A stretch of DNA of 64,000 nt, taken from NCBI RefSeq assembly GCF_029846715.1, contig NZ_JARVWW010000010.1:124001-188000 (forward strand). Reading direction: 5' to 3'. How positions within the stretch are numbered: the stretch's first letter is position 1; each line of letters begins with the position of its first letter. Below the pieces are notes generated by a model, which was given only the letters and a program-made list of their open reading frames with translations, did not search any database and was not told the origin of the DNA. Below, one piece after another: positions 9,365-17,503 of this stretch. The translations under genes and the position numbers were made by a program. This stretch comes from Bradyrhizobium nivariense. GTDB taxonomy: Bacteria > Pseudomonadota > Alphaproteobacteria > Rhizobiales > Xanthobacteraceae.

Positions 9365-10318
9365 TCAGGGCACGACCGTCACGATGTGATCGCGAATCGC
9401 GGCACGCCGCGGGAGCAGGTTCTGCGATACTAGCCAATCGTTCAGGCTTTCGAGCGCCACCAGCTCTTTCTCTCCAACCGTCACCGGCTCGCTGATCTCG
9501 TAACGGGAGATCTGATCGGCCACGGCCGGACCGAGCTTGAGCTCCTGCACCCACAGTTTGGCCGCCTCATCGCGATGATCGCGCGCCCAGCGAGCCGAGG
9601 CCTGGAGCTCGGCCAAAAGCTCGCGCAACACCTCCGGATGATCCTTGGCGAACTGGGTGCGCACCGCATAGATCACGGCATTCTGCGAATCGAGATCCTT
9701 TGCCGTAATGAGAAGGCGCGCATTCTGCTCGACCAGCGCGATGGTGTAATAGATGCTCCAGGCAGACCAGGCGTCGACATGCCCGTTGACAAACGCGGCC
9801 GCGGAATCCACCGGGCTGAGGAACGCACGTGTCACGCGATCCGACGGCACACCGGCTTTCTCCAGCGCTTTGGTCAGGTGATAGTCGCCAGTGCCCCCGC
9901 GGTTGACCGCAATGCGCTTGCCGGCCAGGTCTTGCAGGGTTTTGATCGGCGAATCCTTTGGCACGAGGATTCCTGAAGAATCACCTGCATCCCACTGATA
10001 GGCGAACAAGGAAATCTGCGACGACCCTACGACCGAAGAGATCGCCGCGCTCGAGCTCCCCACCGTAACGTCAATCGAGTCAGCATTGAGCGCCTCGGCC
10101 TCCGGCGCATATGCATTGAACGGTCCGACCCAGGAAACCTTCACATTCCTTGATGCCAGCCTCTGCTCAAGCGTCCCTCGCAGGCGGCTGATCGACAGGG
10201 GTTCGGGTCCGCGCAGCACGCCGATACGGAGCGTAACCGGCTCGGCCGCAACAGACGCATACGTCACAAGTGTGAGCGCAGCGACAAGCGCCGTTAGAAG
10301 GTGACCGGGTCTCATCAA
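9365..10318 (-). CDS. SsuA-like ABC transporter substrate-binding protein
   Basis: A 317-residue binding protein with a Sec signal (hydrophobic LLTALVAALTLVTYASVAA, cleavage after VAA). Family blocks are DSIDVTVGSSSAAISS, LAGKRIAVNRGGTGDYHL and HVDAWSAWSIYY. It is the third gene of an operon with the DszB-like and SsuD-like genes; its start overlaps the SsuD-like stop by four bases. It presumably captures the organosulfur substrate in the periplasm, but no permease is adjacent. Confidence 0.88.
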   Translation of the reverse strand: MMRPGHLLTALVAALTLVTYASVAAEPVTLRIGVLRGPEPLSISRLRGTLEQRLASRNVKVSWVGPFNAYAPEAEALNADSIDVTVGSSSAAISSVVGSSQISLFAYQWDAGDSSGILVPKDSPIKTLQDLAGKRIAVNRGGTGDYHLTKALEKAGVPSDRVTRAFLSPVDSAAAFVNGHVDAWSAWSIYYTIALVEQNARLLITAKDLDSQNAVIYAVRTQFAKDHPEVLRELLAELQASARWARDHRDEAAKLWVQELKLGPAVADQISRYEISEPVTVGEKELVALESLNDWLVSQNLLPRRAAIRDHIVTVVP

Positions 10319-11439
10319 ACTCGTCCTCGCGCCGTATTGTGGTAGGGACCAAGGTTCAGCTGCGGTTTCTCGACTGCGCTGCGGTCAAATGGCAGGAGCG
10401 GAAGCAGGAGATCGGCGACCCGATAGGTCTCTTCCAGCAGCGGCTGGCCGGAGACGATAAAGGTGTCGAAACCGATATCCTGATACTCGCGGATTCGTGC
10501 AGCCACGGTCTCGGGATCGCCGACGATAGCCGTGCCCGGACCGTTACGGACCAGGCCGAACCCGGCCCAGATGTCAGGATAGACCTCGAGATCGCGCGCA
10601 AACTTCGGCTTGCGATCACCAACGATCGCGCGCATGCGGGCCTGACCGACGCTGTCGGAAGCCGTATTGCGACCCTGCGCCAACGCCACCGTCTCATCGT
10701 CCATGCGGTCGAGCAGCCACTGCGCCGCAGCCCAGGCCTCCTCTTTGGTCTCGCGCACGATCAGATTGATGCGGATGCCGAATTTGATGTCTCGCCCAAG
10801 CGCCTTGGCCCGCGCGCGTACCGCCTTGATCTTCTCGGCCGCCTGCGGCGGGGGTTCGCCCCAGGTCAGATAGGTGTCGGCATGACGTGCGGCAACGTTG
10901 AGCGCAGGCTCCGAGGAGCCGCCAAAGAACAGCTTTGGATAAGGCTTTTGCAACGACGGAAGCTTGAGCTGCGCTTCCTTGAGCGAGACATAGCGACCAT
11001 CATAGGTCACCGTCTCACCCGTCATCAGGCGCCGCCAGACGCCCCAATATTCGTCCGTCAGCGCGTAGCGCTCGTCGTGATCCAGCGTGATGCCGTAGGG
11101 CGGCATCTGCCTATTCTCGCCGGTAACCATGTTCAGGATCAGACGGCCGTCCGAGAATTGATCGAACGTCGCGGTCTTCTGGGCCAGCATCAATGGCGCG
11201 ACGATACCGGGATGCACCGCGATGATGAACTTCATCCGCTGCGTTATCGGAATCAACGATGATCCAAGCACCCATGCATCGTGCTCACCGCCGCCGGTCG
11301 CCAACAGCGCACCGGTATAGCCGAGATGATCGACTGCACGCGCGATTTGCGCCAGATAGCTGTAGTCGATCGTGCGGCGGCCCTTCGGGTGCCACGGATA
11401 GGGCCCGTCCTGCGGGATCAGATACCAATAGATTTCCAT
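10315..11439 (-). CDS. ssuD: SsuD-like FMNH2-dependent alkanesulfonate monooxygenase (LLM class)
   Basis: A 374-residue bacterial-luciferase-like monooxygenase, collinear with SsuD over its whole length. Shared blocks are HLGYTGALLATG, QLKLPSLQKPYPKLFFGGSSEPA, YLTWGEPPPQAAEKI, FGLVRNGPGTAIVG and LEETYRVADLLLPLL. SsuD uses FMNH2 from a partner reductase and O2 to cleave the C-S bond of alkanesulfonates. Compared with E. coli SsuD as I recall it, the Cys54 region (TGGGEHDAW) and His228 position (FGIRINLIV) are changed, while the Arg of GLVR and the Tyr of EETYR remain. The substrate may therefore differ. It is the middle gene of the operon, 14 bases behind the DszB-like gene. Confidence 0.85.
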   Translation of the reverse strand: MEIYWYLIPQDGPYPWHPKGRRTIDYSYLAQIARAVDHLGYTGALLATGGGEHDAWVLGSSLIPITQRMKFIIAVHPGIVAPLMLAQKTATFDQFSDGRLILNMVTGENRQMPPYGITLDHDERYALTDEYWGVWRRLMTGETVTYDGRYVSLKEAQLKLPSLQKPYPKLFFGGSSEPALNVAARHADTYLTWGEPPPQAAEKIKAVRARAKALGRDIKFGIRINLIVRETKEEAWAAAQWLLDRMDDETVALAQGRNTASDSVGQARMRAIVGDRKPKFARDLEVYPDIWAGFGLVRNGPGTAIVGDPETVAARIREYQDIGFDTFIVSGQPLLEETYRVADLLLPLLPFDRSAVEKPQLNLGPYHNTARGRV

Positions 11440-11453
11440 GATGCCTCTCCTGC

Positions 11454-12509
11454 TCAGGCCTCGCGGCGTCCGGTCGCGAGCGCGAGCGGCCGCGGATCGA
11501 TCCAGCTTTCAACGTCGAAGTCCGTCGGGATGAAACCGTGGCGCAACAGAAAGTCCTTTTGCGCAGTGAGGCTACGACGGCGAAGCGGCGAGAGATCGAG
11601 ACCGAAATTGAAGTGCGCCCGCGCGCCATAGGCCCCACGTGCCTCGTCAGCCGTCCGACCGACCTCTTGGCCGATGATATCGAAGACCGGATCGGGATTG
11701 TCCCTCGCCCACTCCGCCGCGCAGATCAGCACCGTGAGATAGCGCGCGACGATGTCGGGCCGTAGCTCGGCCGTCCGACGATCGACTGTGACGGGCCGTG
11801 GATTGCCGTTGTTGATCCGGCGCGTCGGATCGCGATGGCTACCGATGTCGATCAGTACGCGAAAGCCGTGTTGCCGCGCACTGCCAAGGCCGGGTGCGCC
11901 CTTGGCATAGATCGCGTCGACCACGCCCTCTTCCAGCGCCTTGGCCTCGAGCTCGTGGAAACGGCCGTTGCCGACGCTTGCCGCTGCGAACGCCGGCTGC
12001 ACGCTTTCGATGTCGCGTAGGGTGACATCATCTGTCGAAAGCCCGGCAAGGTCGAGCGCGGTGACAATGCCGCGCAGCGACATCGCACGCGCAAAGTCGA
12101 CGCGCTCGCCCGCCTGACGCGGAACACCAATGACGCGACCAGCAAGATCGGAAAGCTGCTCGATCGGCGAATCCTTCCGCACCAGGATCGCTTGAAATTC
12201 GTCGACCCAGGTCAGCGCAACAACCACCGTGTCACGCCCCGTAGACCGCGCCCAGATTGCCGGGATGTTGCCGCCCTCGCGGAATAGGCCTGGCAGCGTG
12301 TGGCTGAAATGCGAGATCTGGACTTTTGGATCCTCGGAATCGCGAATGGACTTCAAGCCGATTCCAGAACGGCCAAACTCCTCTGCGAGCCACCCGAGAT
12401 CAAGTGCAATGCCTGATGCGGTCGGCACAGGACAACGCGTATACCAAAGCGCCTCAATCGGAACATTTCTTTCAACGTCTTCGTTGGCGGACACTGTAAC
12501 AACGCTCAT
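11454..12509 (-). CDS. DszB-like predicted sulfinate desulfinase (SsuA-fold, leaderless)
   Basis: A 351-residue protein of the SsuA/periplasmic-binding fold without a signal peptide. It matches DszB (2-hydroxybiphenyl-2-sulfinate desulfinase) along its length: LWYTRCPVPTASG places Cys26 where DszB has catalytic Cys27, ISHFSH gives His67 (DszB His60), and FREGGNIP gives Arg77 (DszB Arg70), with the His-to-Arg spacing of ten conserved. Other shared blocks are ILVRKDSPIEQLSDLAGR, VVDAIYAKG and CAAEWARDNPD. Predicted role: cytosolic release of sulfite from an organic sulfinate. ATG 12509 removes a 32-residue odd extension. First gene of an operon with SsuD-like and SsuA-like genes. Automatic pipelines would call it a binding protein. 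Confidence 0.75.
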   Translation of the reverse strand: MSVVTVSANEDVERNVPIEALWYTRCPVPTASGIALDLGWLAEEFGRSGIGLKSIRDSEDPKVQISHFSHTLPGLFREGGNIPAIWARSTGRDTVVVALTWVDEFQAILVRKDSPIEQLSDLAGRVIGVPRQAGERVDFARAMSLRGIVTALDLAGLSTDDVTLRDIESVQPAFAAASVGNGRFHELEAKALEEGVVDAIYAKGAPGLGSARQHGFRVLIDIGSHRDPTRRINNGNPRPVTVDRRTAELRPDIVARYLTVLICAAEWARDNPDPVFDIIGQEVGRTADEARGAYGARAHFNFGLDLSPLRRRSLTAQKDFLLRHGFIPTDFDVESWIDPRPLALATGRREA

Positions 12510-12643
12510 ACGACGATGCTCCACTCGAAGATACATCGATACATTAGACAATATGCGCTTGCAAAAATAGTGTTCGTTTACAGTTGGCCATTTGTGAGCA
12601 CGCATGGCTCGCGACGATCGCCAATGATGGTGGAGAGCAATCG
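12510..12643. promoter_or_regulatory. Divergent promoter region of the DszB-like operon and the leaderless SsuA-fold gene
   Basis: The 134 bases separate two divergent starts and are more AT-rich than the flanks (for example aatatgcgcttgcaaaaata near 12550). They must hold both promoters. I could not assign -35/-10 boxes or an operator with confidence. Confidence 0.4.
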
Positions 12644-13528
12644 ATGTCTAAAACGCTTCGTATCGGCGTGCACGCCAACAACCCGACACTGCTGGTGGCG
12701 AGCCGCACCGGCCACGTGGAGAAGAACGTTTCGTCGTTCGGCCTCGCCGTGGAATGGCATCACATCGCAGCCGGCGCTCGCACAGTCGATCTGCTCGGCG
12801 CCAACATCATTCAGATCGGCGGCACTGGTTCGACTCCTCCGATCACAGCGCAGGCCAAGGGGATTCCGCTGGTCTATCTCGCGAGTTCAGCGGCGCGTCC
12901 GGTCGGCGGCATCTATGTCCGCGCCGACGGCGCGATCCGCGCACTCGCCGATCTGAAAGGGCGCAGCGTCGCGCTCGGGGCCGGTTCGTGGCATCAGACC
13001 CTGCTCGCCACCGCGCTCGACCGAACCGGCCTGACTTGGCGCGATATCGTTCCACTCGATCTCACGGAAGCCGAAGCGCGCGCGGCACTTCTGGCCGGAG
13101 ATATCGATGCCTGGGCATCAGGAGGTGGGCTATTCGATGGCGCTGATCAATTCCGTCTGCTTGCCAACACAAGCGACCTCGTCACCAATCCGTCGGTCTT
13201 CTTTGCACGCCGCGATCTGGCCGCAGCGCGTCCCGACGTGGTGAGTGCAGTCGCCGGAGCGCTGCACGACGTCGATGGCTGGATCGCCGCCAATCCGGAC
13301 GATGCTGCTCAGCATCTTGCCGCTGCGGCCAAGGGCCCGCTCGGCGTCTCAGAGTGGCGGAACCATATCGCAAAACGCCCCTGGGGATTGCAGATCATTG
13401 ATGACGCCTTCATCGCCGACCAGCAGCGTGCCGCCGATCTGTTCGTCCGTTTCGGCCTCCTGCCCTGGGCGATCAATGTTCGTGACGCCGTGCTTGCGCA
13501 GAGGTTGACCATCGGCCATGCGGCTTAG
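12644..13528 (+). CDS. SsuA-fold protein lacking a signal peptide
   Basis: A 294-residue member of the sulfonate-binding-protein family. It starts directly at the first beta strand (MSKTLRIGVHANN), so no export signal is visible. Family blocks are IIQIGGTGSTPPITAQ, ADLKGRSVALGAGSWHQTLL, DIDAWASGGGLF and a C-terminal DQQRAADLFVRFGLLPW. ATG 12644 follows GGAGAG; an upstream in-frame ATG at 12584 adds no leader. It contains no cysteine, so it does not share the DszB-type mechanism. It is divergent from the DszB-like operon and may be a cytosolic ligand binder or an enzyme of unknown reaction. Confidence 0.78.
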   Translation: MSKTLRIGVHANNPTLLVASRTGHVEKNVSSFGLAVEWHHIAAGARTVDLLGANIIQIGGTGSTPPITAQAKGIPLVYLASSAARPVGGIYVRADGAIRALADLKGRSVALGAGSWHQTLLATALDRTGLTWRDIVPLDLTEAEARAALLAGDIDAWASGGGLFDGADQFRLLANTSDLVTNPSVFFARRDLAAARPDVVSAVAGALHDVDGWIAANPDDAAQHLAAAAKGPLGVSEWRNHIAKRPWGLQIIDDAFIADQQRAADLFVRFGLLPWAINVRDAVLAQRLTIGHAA

Positions 13529-13619
13529 GCGGCATATCACGACCGCGGAGGTCCTGCCGCCAGATAGTGGCGATAAGCGATAGGGGTCGGTCGTAAGACC
13601 GGCTCGGAGCGGCTTGGGC

Positions 13620-14441
13620 TTATTGTATCTCAGGATAGCCAAGCTCGGCGGCTTCGCGCTCATATTCGGCCAAACATTCGTAGGCGGTCACGTCTGGTAC
13701 AGACAGCGCGTTAAGCTCCAACACGCCTCGTATGTCGGCGGTCTGTGGATCTTTCATGATCTCGTACAGCGCCTCGGCGAGTGCGAGCGCCTCGGATTCC
13801 GTCGTGTCCACCGACGTTACGAAAGGCAGCGACGGGCTCGGTGCGGTTTCGGCGAGTATCCGGTAACGCTCGGCGGCGATGGGACGAAACTTCTTGAAGA
13901 ACCCCCATGTCACGTTGTCGATCGAGCAAACATCGACATCCCCCTCATCAAGGCGTTCGAGACTGGTGACGTGCGCGCCTGTCATGACGACGGAGGAAAA
14001 GAAGGGCTCGCCGCCGGCAATCCGAGCCAGTGACAATCGTGGCAGATTCATGCCGGAATTTGATAACAGGCTATTGCAACCGAATATCCGCCCGCGCAAG
14101 TCCTCCAGGCGCTTCGCCGGGTCGTCAGCGCGCACCATGAGGAACGCCCGATGGCTGGATCCCACACATCCCGGTATCGTATAGTGCGGTGTGGCCAGCA
14201 TACGGTACTGGTCGCGATAGTGCTTGAACAACGGATAACCGCAAATCTGGGTAAAGAGAATTCCGGGCCCGCCCGCATCGATACCCCTCGCACGAGGCCG
14301 CCGCTGCAACGCAGCCAAGAAGGCGGAATTCGCGGCTTCCATCTCGGGAAGACAGTACATCGGCAGGCTTGCCGTCGGCGCCGCATCGCTGTTGGCTCCC
14401 GGTTTCGACTGGTCAAGCATGGTGGCCGATGAGATTGACAT
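13620..14441 (-). CDS. PhnD-like phosphate/phosphonate-type binding protein, leaderless
   Basis: A 273-residue protein of the PhnD/PtxB-type binding fold. Visible blocks are FTQICGYPL, FLMVRADDPAKRLEDLRGR, LLSNSGMNLPR, DVDVCSIDNVTWGFF and a C-terminal helical region. The N-terminus is polar with no signal peptide, and no permease or ATPase is near, so it is unlikely to serve a normal importer. It follows the desaturase gene by nine bases on the same strand, a probable two-gene operon. Ligand and role are unknown. Confidence 0.72.
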   Translation of the reverse strand: MSISSATMLDQSKPGANSDAAPTASLPMYCLPEMEAANSAFLAALQRRPRARGIDAGGPGILFTQICGYPLFKHYRDQYRMLATPHYTIPGCVGSSHRAFLMVRADDPAKRLEDLRGRIFGCNSLLSNSGMNLPRLSLARIAGGEPFFSSVVMTGAHVTSLERLDEGDVDVCSIDNVTWGFFKKFRPIAAERYRILAETAPSPSLPFVTSVDTTESEALALAEALYEIMKDPQTADIRGVLELNALSVPDVTAYECLAEYEREAAELGYPEIQ

Positions 14442-14450
14442 ATGGTCCCG

Positions 14451-15485
14451 TCAGGATGCCGAATTCCTGCTGGCGAAGCTGGGTGGATGAATCGGAATGA
14501 AGTTCGGCGTTACGAGCCATCGTCGCGCGATCTCGCCATAACCTCGAAAGACGAATCCACCGTTATACGCCTGGATGCGCTCACGATGTTGTCGCCACAC
14601 CCGAGGGACTTTCCACCAGGGCAGCGTCGGGAAGACGTGATGAACGACGTGAAGGTTATTCCAGAGAAACAACAGACCGAAGACCCAGTTGGATTCGACC
14701 ACGGCGGTGCGCTCGCTTGGCCGCTCACCCCAGCGATGCTCGGTAAAGCTGCGCATCATCCCCAGGACGAGACCGGGGTATACGAACTCGGCAAGGTACT
14801 GCAACGCGGACATCTCAAACACCTCCGCCATGAGAAGCAGGACCATGGCTACTCCGATGAAGTGGCGAATCCAAATGCCGAGATCTGCAAAGTCGCCGGT
14901 GACGATCTTGCAGGCCTCCTTGAAGACGAAGTGCGGTGTGCGCAGGAACGGTCCGACAAACAGGCGCCCCAGAAAGGTCTGGTTCACGACGAGCAGCCAT
15001 CGCGACAGATCGCCATAGTCCTCCCAATCCTCCTCCTCGTGATAATACGATTCCGTATCTTCCCTCGGATAGGTGAGATGGTGGTTGCGATGGTGCCTTG
15101 AATGCGATCGGCTATACAGCTCAAAAGGGAACCAGATGCCGATCGGGGGCCAGACAAGCGCACGACGCAACCAGCCCGGCATTCCCCGCAGGCTATGAAT
15201 TGCCTCGTGCTGCAAAGAGAAATGCCACTGCACAACATAGCCCGCGAGCGGCGCCGTGATCCACCAGGGGATATGGCGATGCAAGGCGAGCAAAGACAGC
15301 CAACCGGCGTAGATCGCGGCCGCGACGAGAAGCGTTGGCCCGTCGTGTCGTTCGAACCACGATTCAGAAGCCCGGCTGCCGATAGCGGCAAGCAACAAGC
15401 GCCTTGTCGTGCGGTGGGACCCGCCGGATCCGGCATTGTTGCCGACGAAATTGTCCGCAATTACGGCTGAATCGCTCGACGACAT
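14451..15485 (-). CDS. Fatty-acid desaturase family membrane protein
   Basis: A 344-residue integral-membrane di-iron oxygenase. The three His boxes are present: HEAIH, HSRHHRNHH and HVVHH. Hydrophobic segments lie at about residues 48-66, 72-90, 108-124 and 190-245. The family introduces double bonds or hydroxyl groups into acyl chains or carotenoids; the substrate here cannot be told. It is first in an operon with a leaderless PhnD-like protein, an unusual pairing. Confidence 0.85.
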   Translation of the reverse strand: MSSSDSAVIADNFVGNNAGSGGSHRTTRRLLLAAIGSRASESWFERHDGPTLLVAAAIYAGWLSLLALHRHIPWWITAPLAGYVVQWHFSLQHEAIHSLRGMPGWLRRALVWPPIGIWFPFELYSRSHSRHHRNHHLTYPREDTESYYHEEEDWEDYGDLSRWLLVVNQTFLGRLFVGPFLRTPHFVFKEACKIVTGDFADLGIWIRHFIGVAMVLLLMAEVFEMSALQYLAEFVYPGLVLGMMRSFTEHRWGERPSERTAVVESNWVFGLLFLWNNLHVVHHVFPTLPWWKVPRVWRQHRERIQAYNGGFVFRGYGEIARRWLVTPNFIPIHPPSFASRNSAS

Positions 15486-15991
15486 CTGTTCTCCGTCATG
15501 GGCGCGACGGATCGTGCGCGGACTGCGCTGCCCTCACCTCGCTGTCATCACCAATTGAATTCCGTGTCGCACGCCTCGAACAGGCATGGAGGACACTCGA
15601 GACCTTGAAGCTCGGAGTCAACGAGGTCAACGGAATGAATTTTTGAATGCAGGAAACGAAGGAGAACCTCGCTTCACGAGAACAGTGGTTCCTAGTCTTT
15701 CATTTGCACGCAGAAATATATCGATCGCCAGAATGCTAAATTGGAAAATAGGTTTCTCGTCAGGTCGATAGAGTCCAGTTCACGCAACCGTCGACAGTCC
15801 TTTCCGATTCCGTTCGTCGACCACAAGTTCCGATATCGACCGGCCAAGTCGAGAAACCACTATTGCGAAAGTGATCCTCAATTCAACGCAGATGTTCTGC
15901 GCGGCAGTCTCACTTTGAAACGCCAACCCACGCAATCCAGCAGATTTGTCGATATCATCGGCGTTGTCTGTCCCTGAGAGAACATTATCCA
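15486..15991. other. Intergenic region before the sugar ABC operon
   Basis: About 500 bases between two divergent genes, more AT-rich than the surroundings. It should hold the promoters of the desaturase and sugar ABC operons. I find no convincing gene, tRNA or repeat; short open frames lack coding character. Confidence 0.4.
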
Positions 15992-17500
15992 GTGCAATTG
16001 CGAGCGGCGGAAGCGCCAACACGAACCTTGCCCGGCAAAGGACTCGAGGTCCGCGGTGTGTCGAAGCGGTTCGGTCCGACCGTTGCACTGGACGATGTTG
16101 GCCTCACCGTCGCGCCGGGTGAGATCGTTGGGCTGATGGGTGCCAACGGGGCGGGTAAATCGACCCTCGTGAATATCCTTGCTGGTGCGCTTCACGCTGA
16201 CACTGGCGATATCTGGCTTGACGGAAATCCATTTGAACCAGCGACGCCGAGGGCCGCGATTGAAGGAGGCGTGGTCGCTATCCATCAAGCCACGGACCGC
16301 GCCGGCGTGCCGGGGCTCACGGTCGCGGATGCACTCCTGCTCGACCGCTTTGCCGATGGCCGCGCCGGCATTTTCGTCTCCCCACGGTCGATTCGGGCGG
16401 AGGCCGAAACCATCGCCCGCAGAGCCGGCTTCGATTTGCCGCTAGACAAGGACTTTGCCGACATCGGCACGGCCGAGCGGCAGCTGGTCGCGATTGCCCG
16501 CGCGCTGTCGGCCAAGCCGAAGCTGCTGATCCTGGATGAGCCGACGGCAAGTCTGTCCGCGACGGAAGCTGATCGCCTCTTCACGATCCTCGAGGACCTG
16601 GCTGCGGGCGGCCTTGCCATCATCTACATCTCGCATCGCACGGCGGATCTGGAGCGCCTGGCCGCCCGTGTGATCGTGCTGCGCGGTGGCCGCGTGGTTG
16701 CGACCCAGTCGCGCCCGGTCGACTTTTCCGTCGCCATCGAAGCGATGATCGGCCGTCCCGTGGCGAGCGTCAGGCCCTCCGCGAGGAATGGCGGCGCGGT
16801 CCGGCTCCTGATCCGAGAGTTGCGCTTTTTCCCCGACAGTCGCCCGATTGATCTCGACATACGCGAGGGCGAAGTCGTGGCGTTGATCGGCCCGCTCGGC
16901 TCGGGCAAGAGCCGGCTTCTGAACATCCTGTTCGGCGCCGAGGTGGCTCATTCCGGCAATGCCTCGCTGGACAGCGCGCCCTTGCGCCCGCGCTCGCCGC
17001 GCGATGCGATTGCGGGCGGGATCTTCCTGGCGGGCGAAGACCGCAAGCGATCATCGTTCGTGCCTGCCGACTGGCCGGGAGGCACTGTCGCGGCCGCCAT
17101 CGCGCAGCCTCATCTCCGCCGCTGGTTTCCCGTCGGCTTCCTCGTCGGCCGTAAGGAACGCCAGGCGGCCGAGCACGGGATTTCGAGCCTGGGTATTCGC
17201 GCCTCGAGCCCGTTTGCGCGGCTGGATACGCTGTCCGGCGGCAATCAGCAGAAGGTGGTTCTCGCGCGCTGGCAGGCTGAGCCCGCACGGCTCCTGCTGC
17301 TCGACGAGCCGTTTCAGGGCGTCGACGTTGGAGCGCGCGCCGACATCATCGCAGCGATCCGCGCCCAGGATCGCGCGGCCACGCTGATCGCGACCTCCGA
17401 TGCCGAAGAGGCCTTCGAAGTCGCCGACCGTGTGCTCATCCTCGACAAGACCGGCCTTCATGCCACCGGCGACACCACCGCGCCGTCCACAGGACACTGA
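15992..17500 (+). CDS. Sugar ABC transporter ATP-binding protein (RbsA/MglA type)
   Basis: A 502-residue duplicated ATPase typical of ribose/galactose/rhizopine importers. Domain 1 has Walker A (GANGAGKST) and Walker B (LLILDEPTASLS) with a degenerate signature (GTAERQL). Domain 2 has Walker A-like GPLGSGKSR, a clear LSGGNQQKVVLARW signature and LLLLDEPFQGVDVGAR. The start is a GTG at 15992. The permease begins three bases after its stop. It energises the importer made with the next three genes; sugar identity is unknown. Confidence 0.92.
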   Translation: MQLRAAEAPTRTLPGKGLEVRGVSKRFGPTVALDDVGLTVAPGEIVGLMGANGAGKSTLVNILAGALHADTGDIWLDGNPFEPATPRAAIEGGVVAIHQATDRAGVPGLTVADALLLDRFADGRAGIFVSPRSIRAEAETIARRAGFDLPLDKDFADIGTAERQLVAIARALSAKPKLLILDEPTASLSATEADRLFTILEDLAAGGLAIIYISHRTADLERLAARVIVLRGGRVVATQSRPVDFSVAIEAMIGRPVASVRPSARNGGAVRLLIRELRFFPDSRPIDLDIREGEVVALIGPLGSGKSRLLNILFGAEVAHSGNASLDSAPLRPRSPRDAIAGGIFLAGEDRKRSSFVPADWPGGTVAAAIAQPHLRRWFPVGFLVGRKERQAAEHGISSLGIRASSPFARLDTLSGGNQQKVVLARWQAEPARLLLLDEPFQGVDVGARADIIAAIRAQDRAATLIATSDAEEAFEVADRVLILDKTGLHATGDTTAPSTGH

Positions 17501-17503
17501 CCT

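Noticed and set aside
9365..12509. Calling the locus a dibenzothiophene desulfurization pathway
   Set aside because: The homology is at family level; substrates of this family range over many organosulfur compounds and the dszABC order is absent.
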